A stretch of 64,000 nucleotides of DNA from positions 248,001 to 312,000 of the forward strand of contig CANNGL010000003.1 of NCBI GenBank assembly GCA_947504205.1, given 5' to 3'. Below are positions 18,487 through 27,407 of this stretch, one piece after another. The notes under the pieces were generated by a model. It was not told the origin of the DNA. It worked only from the letters and a program-made list of their open reading frames with translations, and searched no databases. The stretch comes from an uncultured Litoreibacter sp. GTDB lineage: Bacteria > Pseudomonadota > Alphaproteobacteria > Rhodobacterales > Rhodobacteraceae. Position numbers and translations under genes: made by a program. Positions within the stretch are counted from its first letter, which is position 1, and the number at the start of each line of letters is the position of its first letter.

Positions 18487-19413
18487 ATGAGGCACCTTTC
18501 GGAATTCACGAAGGGCTCAAGGTGGGACAAAGGGCGGCGAAGTACCGTTCTTGCTCAGTTTGAAGGGTTGATCGCAGTGGTTTCACGCGTAATAGGCGCG
18601 TTTGCACGGGCATTCTTGGTGGTTCTGTTGGTGGCGACACCGGCATTGCTCTTGCCCGGTGTAGATACTGACACGGCACAGATCGTGACGCTTGTGGCCA
18701 TGCTCGCCGCCATCATTACCTTTGTCGAATATGTTTCGATCTATCCCAGCCTCGTAGAATTTCGAAACGCGCCGCCCTTCAACCGCGTCCGCTTCGTCTC
18801 CTTGTTTCTCAACATCGTGCTCATGGCGATCGTGTTCCGCGGTTTGACCGATCCGACCACACTGACAAAATTTGTGAGCAGTGTCGGTCTGTTGGTGGGC
18901 CATGTCATTGATTTCCCGTATAGTCCTGTGCGCTTGATGATCCTTCTCTTGCCGGACGCCAGCAACGCTGAACATGTGAACGTTATGCGTGCTGCAGCAG
19001 GCATCAGCTATCTCACCTCGCTGGTAATGCTCGCAGTTTTCCTGATTGTTCTGCGGCTCAACCGTTGGCCCAACCGTTCTCAGCAGTTCAATTTCTGGAC
19101 TAACCTGCCAACCTTCGACCCAACCATGGGCGGAGACGTTGTGACACGTCTCAACCGGGATGCGCGCTTTAACATCACCTTAGGATTTTTTCTGCCATTC
19201 ATGGTGCCGGCGGTTGCTAAGTCGGCATCTGGATTGTTCGACGCCTCGGTTATGGAGTCGCCGCAGGGATTGATTTGGATGATTGCGTTATGGGCTTTCC
19301 TGCCTGCGAGTTTGTTCATGCGTGGTATCGCGATGAATCGTATCGCGGACATGATCGAAGAACACCGCACCCGCGGCGCGCGCGCTGTTCGTGCTGGATT
19401 GCAGTCGGCCTAG
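18487..19413 (+). CDS. Membrane protein of unknown function
   Basis: A 308-residue protein with about six hydrophobic segments and a soluble N-terminus rich in basic residues (MRHLSEFTKGSRWDKGRR). Notable stretches are ATPALLLPGVDTDTAQIV, GHVIDFPYSPVRLMILLLPD and WTNLPTFDPTMGGDVVTRLNRDARFN. I do not recognise a named family. Position in the leuD-leuB interval, just before an endonuclease/phosphatase-family gene that overlaps its 3' end, suggests the two are co-transcribed. Start set at ATG 18487 after CTGAGGCGAAA; a TTG at 18460 is also in frame. Confidence 0.8.
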   Translation: MRHLSEFTKGSRWDKGRRSTVLAQFEGLIAVVSRVIGAFARAFLVVLLVATPALLLPGVDTDTAQIVTLVAMLAAIITFVEYVSIYPSLVEFRNAPPFNRVRFVSLFLNIVLMAIVFRGLTDPTTLTKFVSSVGLLVGHVIDFPYSPVRLMILLLPDASNAEHVNVMRAAAGISYLTSLVMLAVFLIVLRLNRWPNRSQQFNFWTNLPTFDPTMGGDVVTRLNRDARFNITLGFFLPFMVPAVAKSASGLFDASVMESPQGLIWMIALWAFLPASLFMRGIAMNRIADMIEEHRTRGARAVRAGLQSA

Positions 19414-20456
19414 TCTGGCTTGCAGGCCTCGCTTCGGCTGAGACGCTGAGGTTAGCTACATTCAACCTTGGTTATTCGTTTGACGAACCCGGTAAACTTG
19501 TCCGGTTTCTGTCTGAGCAGGACCGTTTGCCGAAACTTGAAGAGATCGCCAAAGTCGCACCCGACATTCTTGCCATTCAGGGTTTTGACTACGACCACGA
19601 TCTTGTGGCGCTGAACCAACTCAAAGATCGATTGGTGAAGCTGGATCATGCCATGCCATTCCATTTTTCAGCTGAGCCGAATTCGGGCCGTTCGACCGGC
19701 TTTGATCTGGATCGTGATGGACGGTTTGGGGAACCCGAAGATGCGGAAGGTTTCGGTCACTACCCTGGACAGGGCGGAATGGCGCTGCTGTCGAGGTTTC
19801 CGATTGATAGGGACTCAGCTAGAGACTTTTCCCGGCTTTCATGGAGCGATCTTCCAGATCACTCTGTTCCTCAGAGCGGTGCAGCGCAGCCGTACTACCG
19901 CGTCGAAGAAATGGATATGCTGCCGCTGCATTCCGTTTCGGCGTGGGCTGTTCCTGTAAATGTGCACGGAAAGACACTGTGGGTGCTATCGGGGAAGTCG
20001 TCGACGCCAGTTTTTGATGGCTCGGAGGATCGCAACGGCTTGAGAAACGCAGATCAGGCACGCTTCTGGCACAGCGTCATTAAGGGGGACGCCTATCAAG
20101 GGTGGCAGTTGCCACAGCAGCATTTTGCGTTTCTGGGTGGGCTGAATGCTGATCCGGCAGACGGCGAAGGCAAGTCACCTGCGTTTCTGAAATTTCTCCA
20201 AGATCATCGCATTCAGGATCCACACCCTAGGGCGCGTCAAAATGTTGTGGAGCGTGATCCTATGCATCGCGGGCCCGCCAACGAAGACACAACGCGGTGG
20301 CGGCGCAATCCGGGCCCGGGCGATCTTCGCGTGGACTACGTTCTGCCCTCTGCCGACCTAGTTGTTAAAGACGCGGGTATCATGCGCCCTGCTGCCGGGG
20401 GTGAGGACGATTTGCCTCGGCATTTTCTCGTTTGGGTGGACATCTTGTGGCAATGA
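19275..20456 (+). CDS. Exported endonuclease/exonuclease/phosphatase-family protein
   Basis: A protein of the DNase I-like metal-dependent hydrolase fold: ETLRLATFNLGYSF at the start of the mature domain, PDILAIQGFDYD, GGMALLSRFPI, AFLGGLNADPADG and the C-terminal LRVDYVLPSADLVV with the DYVL motif and FLVWVDI. The family usual order E-D-N-H is only partly kept: the glutamate after AIQ is a glycine (IQGFD instead of xQEx). A hydrophobic signal-like segment (WIAVGLVWLAGLASA) precedes the domain. The start is unclear: ATGs in frame are only at 19275 and 19290, inside the previous gene, and an ATT at 19398 sits right at the signal segment. Its 3' end overlaps the convergent epimerase gene by 99 bases. 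Confidence 0.78.
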   Translation: MDDCVMGFPACEFVHAWYRDESYRGHDRRTPHPRRARCSCWIAVGLVWLAGLASAETLRLATFNLGYSFDEPGKLVRFLSEQDRLPKLEEIAKVAPDILAIQGFDYDHDLVALNQLKDRLVKLDHAMPFHFSAEPNSGRSTGFDLDRDGRFGEPEDAEGFGHYPGQGGMALLSRFPIDRDSARDFSRLSWSDLPDHSVPQSGAAQPYYRVEEMDMLPLHSVSAWAVPVNVHGKTLWVLSGKSSTPVFDGSEDRNGLRNADQARFWHSVIKGDAYQGWQLPQQHFAFLGGLNADPADGEGKSPAFLKFLQDHRIQDPHPRARQNVVERDPMHRGPANEDTTRWRRNPGPGDLRVDYVLPSADLVVKDAGIMRPAAGGEDDLPRHFLVWVDILWQ

Positions 20457-21299
20457 GTTGGTCAGAGCCTCTGTCAGGTCGGTCGGTCTGAAATCCGGAA
20501 GAAGTCGTGCGAATTTTTCGGACTCTATTCGGTGTGGCGTGTTCCACAGGTATCGCATCTCTCCCAGATAGCGGGCCATCTTCCAAACTGGCTGCGCCAT
20601 TATCACGGGCCACCATGACATCTCGCTTAGCTTCAGATCGCGCCGCAAAATTCTGGACAGTTGCATTTGCAGTTGTTGTGCAGACAAATTGAATCCGGGG
20701 AATAGAACCTCTTCAAAACGACCAAGCTCATCTCGAAGCTCAGCCAATTGAACAGCCGCATCCGCAAGATCGGGTAGGTATGCCCAAGCATGATCGATAT
20801 TGAGGTGCCCGGGGTATACCAGCCGTCCTTTTGCCAAGTTCTTCGTGATCACCTTGTCAAACCAGTTGCCGCTCGGCGATGTGTCGATGAAATCTCCCGC
20901 CCTCAAAACAATGGTGCGTACATCGGATTGCTTGTAAGCGGCTTCCATGTCCAGACGGAGTTTTCCAAGACCTTTGGTAGCTTGGTGCGGTGTTGTATCT
21001 TTCAGAACCGAGGGCATTTCAGGGCCGTAGGAATACACGTTACCGGGTATCAACACGGTCGCCCCAGTCTCCTTTGCCGTCGCAATGATTGTTCGTGTCA
21101 GCTCTGGCAACTGTTGTTCCCAATCGGGATATTCGGGGTTCCACGCATTCAAGATTACATCCGCGCCCCACGCGGCGTCAGGCAACTTATCGATGGAGCG
21201 GTTGAATTTCGTTACCTCCCATCCTGCCCAGGAAAAAGAGGATGCGGCGTGCCTTCCGAAGCGACCAGACGCACCTAATATGAGAACTGATTTTTTCAT
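20358..21299 (-). CDS. NAD-dependent epimerase/dehydratase-family protein
   Basis: A 313-residue Rossmann-fold protein with an N-terminal dinucleotide motif LILGASGRFGRHAA (GxSGxxGxxxA), and blocks PGNVYSYGPEMP and WAYLPDLADAAVQLAE typical of extended short-chain or atypical SDRs. The classic YxxxK pair is not plain; TKGLGKLRLDMEAAYK sits where it would be. Substrate unknown. It is divergent from a LysR regulator with a short shared promoter region, and its C-terminal 33 codons overlap, antisense, the end of the endonuclease-family gene. Confidence 0.85.
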   Translation of the reverse strand: MKKSVLILGASGRFGRHAASSFSWAGWEVTKFNRSIDKLPDAAWGADVILNAWNPEYPDWEQQLPELTRTIIATAKETGATVLIPGNVYSYGPEMPSVLKDTTPHQATKGLGKLRLDMEAAYKQSDVRTIVLRAGDFIDTSPSGNWFDKVITKNLAKGRLVYPGHLNIDHAWAYLPDLADAAVQLAELRDELGRFEEVLFPGFNLSAQQLQMQLSRILRRDLKLSEMSWWPVIMAQPVWKMARYLGEMRYLWNTPHRIESEKFARLLPDFRPTDLTEALTNSLPQDVHPNEKMPRQIVLTPGSRAHDTRVFNN

Positions 21300-21382
21300 T
21301 TTTTAAGCCCTATCGTCCAAGTTCCATCACAGCATCATCCATTCAAAAGTGGATGTGAATTGCGAAAAATTGCAGGTGTGCT

Positions 21383-21396
21383 ATTCAATATTGAAT
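21383..21396. promoter_or_regulatory. 14-bp palindrome overlapping the LysR start codon
   Basis: ATTCAATATTGAAT is a perfect palindrome in the 95-base divergent region between the epimerase and LysR genes; its last two bases are the first two bases of the LysR ATG. This form fits a LysR-type half-site pair and suggests negative autoregulation, with control of the divergent epimerase. The binding is inferred. Confidence 0.6.
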
Positions 21397-22336
21397 GAAT
21401 AAATCTCTCTCCTCATTTGACTGGTCTCTTGTCCAAGCGTTCTTGGCAGTTGCAGAAGAAGGCTCCTTATCCGGCGCAGCACGACTGAACTCCGTCAGCC
21501 AACCCACACTGGGCCGGCAGATCAAAGCCCTCGAAGATGGGCTCGGAATTCCGCTGTTCAACCGTCAGGCCAGAGGCTTGGTTTTGACTGAAGAAGGCAT
21601 TGCCTTGCTGCCAGCGGCGAAGATCATGGCGGAAGCCGCCGCCAAGCTTGCGACGGTTGCGGCGGGGAAAGGCGGAGAAATCGGTGGAACAGTCCGTATT
21701 ACTGCGAGCGAGTTCGTGGCGCAGTATTTACTACCCAAAGTAATCGCCAGGATTCGGCAACTGCATCCCGAACTTCAGATCGAATTGCATCCGACAGATG
21801 CCAGCGACAACCTGCTATTTCGGGAGGCCGACATCGCTGTCAGGATGTATCGGCCAACCCAGTTGGAAGTCATAACAAAGCTGATCGGCGTGATGGAGTT
21901 GGGCTTTTTTGCGAGGCCTGATTATCTGGATCGCAAAGGACGCCCTGACAAGCTCGAAGAAATGCTTGGCCATGACCTGATTGGCTATGATGCATCGGAG
22001 CGCTTGATCCGGGGCGCAGCCAAGTTCGGATGGCAATTGTCACGTTCCGATTTTGGCGTGAGATGCGACCAGCAGTCCGTACATGGGGAGTTAATTCGCG
22101 CGGGCTGCGGGATTGGCATATTACAGACCCGCGTGGCGGAGGAGCTTGGCCTCGAAAAGGTATTTTCGACTTTTCCTATGCCTGGTCTCGAAGTCTGGCT
22201 GGCAACTCATGAGGCGCTCCGAAATACGCCGAAGATCAGAACGGTCTGGAACGAATTGGAAACCGGCTTGAAGCCTTGGCTTACGCAAGACCCTAACGCA
22301 CCAGTGATGCATACCCGCAAGTCTCCTGCGCCTTGA
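21395..22336 (+). CDS. LysR-family transcriptional regulator
   Basis: A 313-residue regulator with the N-terminal winged helix-turn-helix (FDWSLVQAFLAVAEEGSLSGAARLNSVSQPTLGRQIKALEDGLGIPLFNR in parts) and a LysR substrate domain from about residue 90 (GTVRITASEFVAQYLLPKVIARIRQLHP). The QPTLGRQI and FDWSL style is close to regulators that act on a divergent oxidoreductase. The likely target is the divergent epimerase gene. No ribosome site of good strength is seen before the ATG; a palindrome covers this region. Confidence 0.92.
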   Translation: MNKSLSSFDWSLVQAFLAVAEEGSLSGAARLNSVSQPTLGRQIKALEDGLGIPLFNRQARGLVLTEEGIALLPAAKIMAEAAAKLATVAAGKGGEIGGTVRITASEFVAQYLLPKVIARIRQLHPELQIELHPTDASDNLLFREADIAVRMYRPTQLEVITKLIGVMELGFFARPDYLDRKGRPDKLEEMLGHDLIGYDASERLIRGAAKFGWQLSRSDFGVRCDQQSVHGELIRAGCGIGILQTRVAEELGLEKVFSTFPMPGLEVWLATHEALRNTPKIRTVWNELETGLKPWLTQDPNAPVMHTRKSPAP

Positions 22337-22390
22337 CCCCATAGCTCCACCGCGCTACGCCGCATCGACTTATTTTTATGGAGCGCAGAG

Positions 22391-23500
22391 ATGGCAAACC
22401 CTTCACTTCTCATACTTCCAGGCGATGGAATTGGACCCGAAGTCATGACGGAAGTCGAGCGTGTGATCGCTTGGTTTGGCGAGAAGAGAGGGCTGGCCTT
22501 TGATGTATCAACTGACCTCGTAGGTGGCGCTGCTTATGATAAGCATGGAACGCCGTTGTCAGATGCGACCATGGCCGCGGCGCAAGATGCGGATGCCGTG
22601 CTTTTGGGCGCGGTCGGTGGTCCCGCATATGACGATCTGGACTTTAGTCTGAAGCCCGAGCGCGGACTTCTGAGGTTGCGCAAAGAAATGGACCTGTTTT
22701 CAAATTTGCGTCCTGCCCAGTGCTTCGACGCGCTCGCAGATTTCTCTTCGTTGAAAAAAGACATTGTTGCAGGGCTCGACATCATGATCGTCCGGGAACT
22801 TACATCAGGTGTTTATTTTGGAGAGCCAAGGGGCATTCAGGATGACAACGAGGGCGGACGTGTTGGCGTCAACACACAGCGATACACAACAAATGAGATC
22901 CGTAGGGTCGCACGCTCAGCGTTCGAGCTTGCCCGTCGGAGATCCAACAAAGTCTGCTCGATGGAGAAGGCGAACGTAATGGAGTCCGGTATCCTGTGGC
23001 GTGAGGAGGTGCAGTGGGTCCACGACAACGAATATCCGGACGTGGAATTAAGCCACATGTACGCCGATAACGGAGCCATGCAATTGGTTCGCGCGCCCAA
23101 GCAGTTCGACGTTATTGTGACTGATAACTTATTCGGTGACATCCTTTCGGATTGTGCAGCTATGCTAACTGGGTCTCTGGGAATGCTGCCATCTGCCTCG
23201 CTCGGTGCACCTATGGAAAACGGACGCCCCAAAGCGTTGTATGAGCCCGTTCATGGATCGGCACCTGATATTGCGGGTCAAGGCAAAGCCAATCCATGTG
23301 CATGTGTGCTGAGTTTTGCCATGGCGCTGAGGTATTCCTTCGATCAGGGCGATGAAGCTGCCCGCTTGGAAGGGGCTGTTCAGAAAGTTCTGGCGGATGG
23401 CGTCCGCACAGCTGATTTGATGCAGTCGGGTGATGCAGAACCGGTATCAACGACTGACATGGGTGACGCGATTTTGGCTGCGTTGGACGACAGCCTCTGA
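22391..23500 (+). CDS. leuB: 3-isopropylmalate dehydrogenase (LeuB)
   Basis: LeuB oxidatively decarboxylates 3-isopropylmalate with NAD+, after LeuCD. The 369-residue protein has [12 protein letters not shown] at the N-terminus, substrate arginines in [31 protein letters not shown], the metal site [28 protein letters not shown] and the NAD site [18 protein letters not shown]. Length is normal. It lies 4 kb downstream of leuD; the epimerase/LysR pair and two other genes stand between. Confidence 0.97.
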   Translation: MANPSLLILPGDGIGPEVMTEVERVIAWFGEKRGLAFDVSTDLVGGAAYDKHGTPLSDATMAAAQDADAVLLGAVGGPAYDDLDFSLKPERGLLRLRKEMDLFSNLRPAQCFDALADFSSLKKDIVAGLDIMIVRELTSGVYFGEPRGIQDDNEGGRVGVNTQRYTTNEIRRVARSAFELARRRSNKVCSMEKANVMESGILWREEVQWVHDNEYPDVELSHMYADNGAMQLVRAPKQFDVIVTDNLFGDILSDCAAMLTGSLGMLPSASLGAPMENGRPKALYEPVHGSAPDIAGQGKANPCACVLSFAMALRYSFDQGDEAARLEGAVQKVLADGVRTADLMQSGDAEPVSTTDMGDAILAALDDSL

Positions 23501-23617
23501 ACGACAGGTTTCGATCACACTTGCTTGGAAAGTTATCTGCCTGGGGCAGTAAGATTTGACAGGCAGGTGTGGTTGGATCATCCAAACGGCAAGTATTTTG
23601 AGACAAGGTAAAGCGTT

Positions 23618-24940
23618 ATGAAGATTGCCATGATTGGTACCGGATATGTTGGTCTGGTTTCTGGAGTTTGTTTTTCAGACTTTGGCCATGATGTCGTCTG
23701 CGTCGACAAAGATCCTGGTAAAATCGAGATGCTGGAGCGCGGTGAGGTTCCTATTTATGAGCCTGGCTTGGATCAACTCATGGCAAAGAATGTCGAAGCT
23801 GGGCGCCTGAAGTTTTCGGGTGATCTAAATAGTGCTGTGGACGGAGCCGATGCTGTATTTATTGCTGTTGGCACCCCGACCAGACGTGGCGATGGGCATG
23901 CTGATCTGACCTATGTATACGCAGCGGCCGAAGAGATCGCCAAGGCAGCTACCGCTTATACCGTGATTGTCACTAAATCGACGGTGCCCGTGGGAACTAA
24001 CCGCGCCGTCAAACAAGTGGTCGAGAAAGCTGCACCTGAACTGGAATTCGACGTCGCTTCGAATCCAGAGTTCTTGCGAGAAGGTGCGGCAATCGATGAT
24101 TTCATGAAACCGGACCGCGTTGTGGTCGGTGTGCAGTCGGATCGCGCTGCAGAGGTCATGGCCGATATTTATCGCCCACTCTATCTTAGGGATTTCCCAA
24201 TCCTGACCACAGACCTTGAGAGCGCGGAGATGATCAAATACGCCGCCAATGCTTTCCTCGCGACCAAGATTACCTTCATCAACGAGATCGCGGCGCTCTG
24301 TGAAAAGACAGGGGCGGATGTGAAGCAGGTTTCCAAGGGTGTTGGTCTGGATGGCCGGATCGGAAATAAATTCCTGCATGCAGGCCCCGGCTATGGAGGC
24401 TCCTGCTTTCCGAAAGACACGTCGGCCCTTGCGCGGATTGGACAGGAACACGCCGTTCCAATGCAGATCACCGAAACGGTCATGCGCGTAAATGACGGTG
24501 TGAAGCTTCGCATGATCGAGAAAGTCCGCGACCTATGTGGCGGCTCGTTTAACGGTAAGACGATTGCTGTTCTTGGTGTGACGTTCAAACCGAATACTGA
24601 TGACATGCGTGATGCTCCGTCTCTGACAATTGTGCCTGCACTCGTGGGTGGCGGTGCAAAGGTTCGCGTTGTGGATCCGCAAGGTCACCGCGAGGGTGAA
24701 GCACTGCTTCCGGGTGTAAGCTGGCGTGACGACCCGTATCAGGCGGTCAACAACGCAGATGCGGTGGTGATCTTGACCGAATGGAATGAGTTCCGCGCAT
24801 TGGACTTGAACAAGATTGCCAATAAGATGTCGAATGCATGCATGGCAGACTTGCGGAACATATACTCCGCGGATGATGCGAAACGCGCTGGCTTCTCTGC
24901 TTATGTTTCCATAGGTCGTAGCGACTTCTCTTCGAACTGA
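23618..24940 (+). CDS. ugd: UDP-glucose 6-dehydrogenase
   Basis: The enzyme makes UDP-glucuronate for exopolysaccharide or lipid glycans. The 440-residue protein has the N-terminal NAD motif MIGTGYVGLVSGVCFSDFGH, the VAVGTPT region (FIAVGTPTRRGDG), KSTVPVGT, SNPEFLREG and the catalytic cysteine in GPGYGGSCFPKDT at about residue 262. The C-terminal domain includes VLGVTFKPNTDDMRDAPSL. It is typical in length. It stands alone on the plus strand before a DMT transporter; a glycosyltransferase lies 1 kb downstream on the other strand. Confidence 0.96.
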   Translation: MKIAMIGTGYVGLVSGVCFSDFGHDVVCVDKDPGKIEMLERGEVPIYEPGLDQLMAKNVEAGRLKFSGDLNSAVDGADAVFIAVGTPTRRGDGHADLTYVYAAAEEIAKAATAYTVIVTKSTVPVGTNRAVKQVVEKAAPELEFDVASNPEFLREGAAIDDFMKPDRVVVGVQSDRAAEVMADIYRPLYLRDFPILTTDLESAEMIKYAANAFLATKITFINEIAALCEKTGADVKQVSKGVGLDGRIGNKFLHAGPGYGGSCFPKDTSALARIGQEHAVPMQITETVMRVNDGVKLRMIEKVRDLCGGSFNGKTIAVLGVTFKPNTDDMRDAPSLTIVPALVGGGAKVRVVDPQGHREGEALLPGVSWRDDPYQAVNNADAVVILTEWNEFRALDLNKIANKMSNACMADLRNIYSADDAKRAGFSAYVSIGRSDFSSN

Positions 24941-25012
24941 TTTGTTGCTTCACGGCGAAGACGCAACGCCAAAGACAGAAACCTTCGAAGCTAAATTTCG
25001 ATTGGATATACT

Positions 25013-25954
25013 ATGAAGGGGCCATTTCTAGCTCTTGTCGCATTTGGAATTTTTGCGACACATGATGTTTTTATCAAAATTCTCGGCGGTGTTTATTCCC
25101 CTATTCAAATTCTCTTTTTCAGCGTGTTGTTCAGCTTTCCGTTGGCTGCGCTATTTTTGCTTAGAGATCAGACCGAAGGCACATTGATCCCCCGGCACCC
25201 CTATTGGATGGCGGCGCGGACCATCGCAGCAGTCATAACGGGGTTCTCAGCATTCTATGCTTTCTCCGTTTTGCCGCTGGCTCAAACCTACGCGATTATC
25301 TTTGCGGCACCACTTCTAATCACCATCCTGGCGATCCCGATATTGGGCGAGAAGGTTCGAATTCGTCGCTGGTTGGCCGTGTTGGTGGGTCTGGTTGGCG
25401 TGATTATCGTGCTGCGCCCGGGTGCCGTACCTCTTGAACTTGGTCATCTAGCGGCTCTGGCTGCCGCCGTTTGCGGAGCATTCGCATCGATCGTCGTGCG
25501 GAAGATCGGTCGCGAGGAGCGGAGCGTTGTAATCATGTTATACCCGATGATGGCAAATTTCTTCGTCATGGGCGCGTTGCTGCCGCTGGTGTACGAGCCG
25601 ATGCCTATCGAACATATAGGATTCATTGCGTTAATCGCGGTTTTTGCATGGGTTGCCGGTCGGTTCCTAATCGCAGCCTATACGGTGGGCGAAGCGGCGA
25701 CTGTCGCCCCGATGCAGTATTCACAAATACTTTGGGCGTCGGCATATGGCTTCCTCTTTTTTGACGAAAGCCCAAGCCAGAACACGATAGTCGGCGCAGC
25801 CATTATCATCGCGAGTGGGCTTTATATCGTGCTGCGTGAGAGCAGGTCGAGCGATACGAGTACGACGCCAGTTTTGCGTACCCGGAGCCGGGCAGAAACA
25901 GGCACCACACTACGTATCGCGCCTTTCTTATGGCCTAAATCCAAAGACAAGTAA
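25013..25954 (+). CDS. DMT-family (EamA) transporter
   Basis: A 313-residue inner-membrane protein with ten predicted helices in two EamA repeats (about residues 1-140 and 150-285), as in drug/metabolite exporters. Visible markers are FFSVLFSFPLAALFLL, SVLPLAQTYAIIFAAPLLITILAIPILGEKV and VGVIIVLRPGAVPL, then the second repeat with VGEAATVAPMQYSQILWASAYGFLFFDE. The tail after residue 285 is basic. Substrate unknown. Confidence 0.92.
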   Translation: MKGPFLALVAFGIFATHDVFIKILGGVYSPIQILFFSVLFSFPLAALFLLRDQTEGTLIPRHPYWMAARTIAAVITGFSAFYAFSVLPLAQTYAIIFAAPLLITILAIPILGEKVRIRRWLAVLVGLVGVIIVLRPGAVPLELGHLAALAAAVCGAFASIVVRKIGREERSVVIMLYPMMANFFVMGALLPLVYEPMPIEHIGFIALIAVFAWVAGRFLIAAYTVGEAATVAPMQYSQILWASAYGFLFFDESPSQNTIVGAAIIIASGLYIVLRESRSSDTSTTPVLRTRSRAETGTTLRIAPFLWPKSKDK

Positions 25955-26032
25955 TTGGCTTCACTTAATCTATTGCGAACTGGCGGAGCATATTTGTTTA
26001 TTCGCAATAAGTTGGAGGGGCCAAGCAAAGCC

Positions 26033-27262
26033 CTAGATACCGGCTGTTTTGCTGATGAGTTTGGTAAGCGCGTCGTGACAAAGCTGTGAGCTATACTTAG
26101 GGGCTACAGCCTTGCGCGCTGCGTTGCCAAAACGCACCCTGCTTTTAGGATCGCTGAGCAGGCTGCCGATTGACCTTACGATGGATCCAATGTCATCCAT
26201 ATCGACAAGTTTAGCTGAGACGTCCTGAGTTGCGATTTCCCGGATGGCTTCATTATCCGTTGCAACAAGCGCGCAACCACATGACATTGCTTCAATCATA
26301 GACCAGCTCAGAACGAATGGTCGGGTGAGGTAGACATGAACGTCGCTTCTACGCAGTAAGTCTCGGTACTTCTGGCGAGGAAGCAATCCAACGAAGTGCA
26401 GTCTCGAATGGTCAAACTTATGTTGCGCGAGCGCCCGCTTCTTGTAGCTGTCGCCGTCAGGCAGCTTTGCGCCATAACTCACACGATCATTTCCTGCGAT
26501 CACGATGTGCAGGTCCGTGTGTTTTTCCTGCAAGACCGAGGCTGCTTCCATAAATTGGGGGAAGCCCCGCAGTGGCTCCATCCCGCGCGTTGCGTAGGTC
26601 ACGACGGGCGCATCATCTGGCAAATTTTCAATTTGAAAGCCGTCTTCATTCTCCGGTGCAGGCGAGAAGAAATCGGTATCGATGCCATCATGCTGAACCT
26701 GAACCAGTGGTTGTAGAAAGTCCGGTATCCGACCTGCTTGGAAATTGGTCGGTGACAAGATCACGTCAGCCGATTGCACATCAAGTAGAAAGGGCAGGTT
26801 TCTACATAATGTAGCCGCAAGTTTGTCTTCTGGGCTATCGGGAATCGGCGCTTCCGGAGCATCCATGGGCGGGAAGTAATACCACCATTCCAGGTATTGG
26901 ATCAGCTTCGCATTAGGCCAAACCACCTTTAGGAAGCTGCCAGAACCCCACCCTGAGTGGGTAACGATGACATCGGGCTCGAATCCGGAGGATCGAAGCG
27001 ATATGGCCAAACGCGTGGCTGATTGACCATTCAGCACAGCGCGCTCGGTCCCAACCAAATAGTGATGTTGATGCTCTCCCGGTTCGCGCTGTCGCTTGTA
27101 ACGGCACACGCGCAATCCATTGGCTTCCACAGTGACCTTGCCCTCAGCCACTTTCTCCGAAGCGGTTGCAAATATTACCTGCCAACCAAGTCGCAGCAGG
27201 TGATCGGCCAAATGCCCAAATTGCGCAGGGTAGTTTTCGTGGACAAATAGAATGCTGGGCAT
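26033..27262 (-). CDS. Glycosyltransferase, GT4 type
   Basis: A 409-residue GT-B fold glycosyltransferase. The N-terminal domain starts ILFVHENYPAQFGHLADHLLRLGW and the C-terminal domain has the GT4 pattern GNDRVSYGAKLPDG, SRLHFVGLLPRQKYRDLLRRSDVHVYLTRPFVLSWSMIEAMSCGCALVATDNEAIREI in parts, with the paired glutamates of the EX7E motif. GT4 enzymes transfer sugars from NDP-sugars; donor and acceptor cannot be told, but the nearby ugd suggests envelope or exopolysaccharide glycan work. ATG at 27262 is used; an in-frame TTG at 27280 is possible. Confidence 0.9.
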   Translation of the reverse strand: MPSILFVHENYPAQFGHLADHLLRLGWQVIFATASEKVAEGKVTVEANGLRVCRYKRQREPGEHQHHYLVGTERAVLNGQSATRLAISLRSSGFEPDVIVTHSGWGSGSFLKVVWPNAKLIQYLEWWYYFPPMDAPEAPIPDSPEDKLAATLCRNLPFLLDVQSADVILSPTNFQAGRIPDFLQPLVQVQHDGIDTDFFSPAPENEDGFQIENLPDDAPVVTYATRGMEPLRGFPQFMEAASVLQEKHTDLHIVIAGNDRVSYGAKLPDGDSYKKRALAQHKFDHSRLHFVGLLPRQKYRDLLRRSDVHVYLTRPFVLSWSMIEAMSCGCALVATDNEAIREIATQDVSAKLVDMDDIGSIVRSIGSLLSDPKSRVRFGNAARKAVAPKYSSQLCHDALTKLISKTAGI

Positions 27263-27407
27263 AGTCGATCTGGGCTTCAAGTTGGTTGGTGAACCGTGGT
27301 CGAATTTGTTCTTCTAAGCAAACTGAACTTTGTCGGCTTGTTCCCCAAACAAATGACTGTTCTGATGAGTACTTACTATTGGTCGGGCTGGACAGGTAGA
27401 CTTTCAG

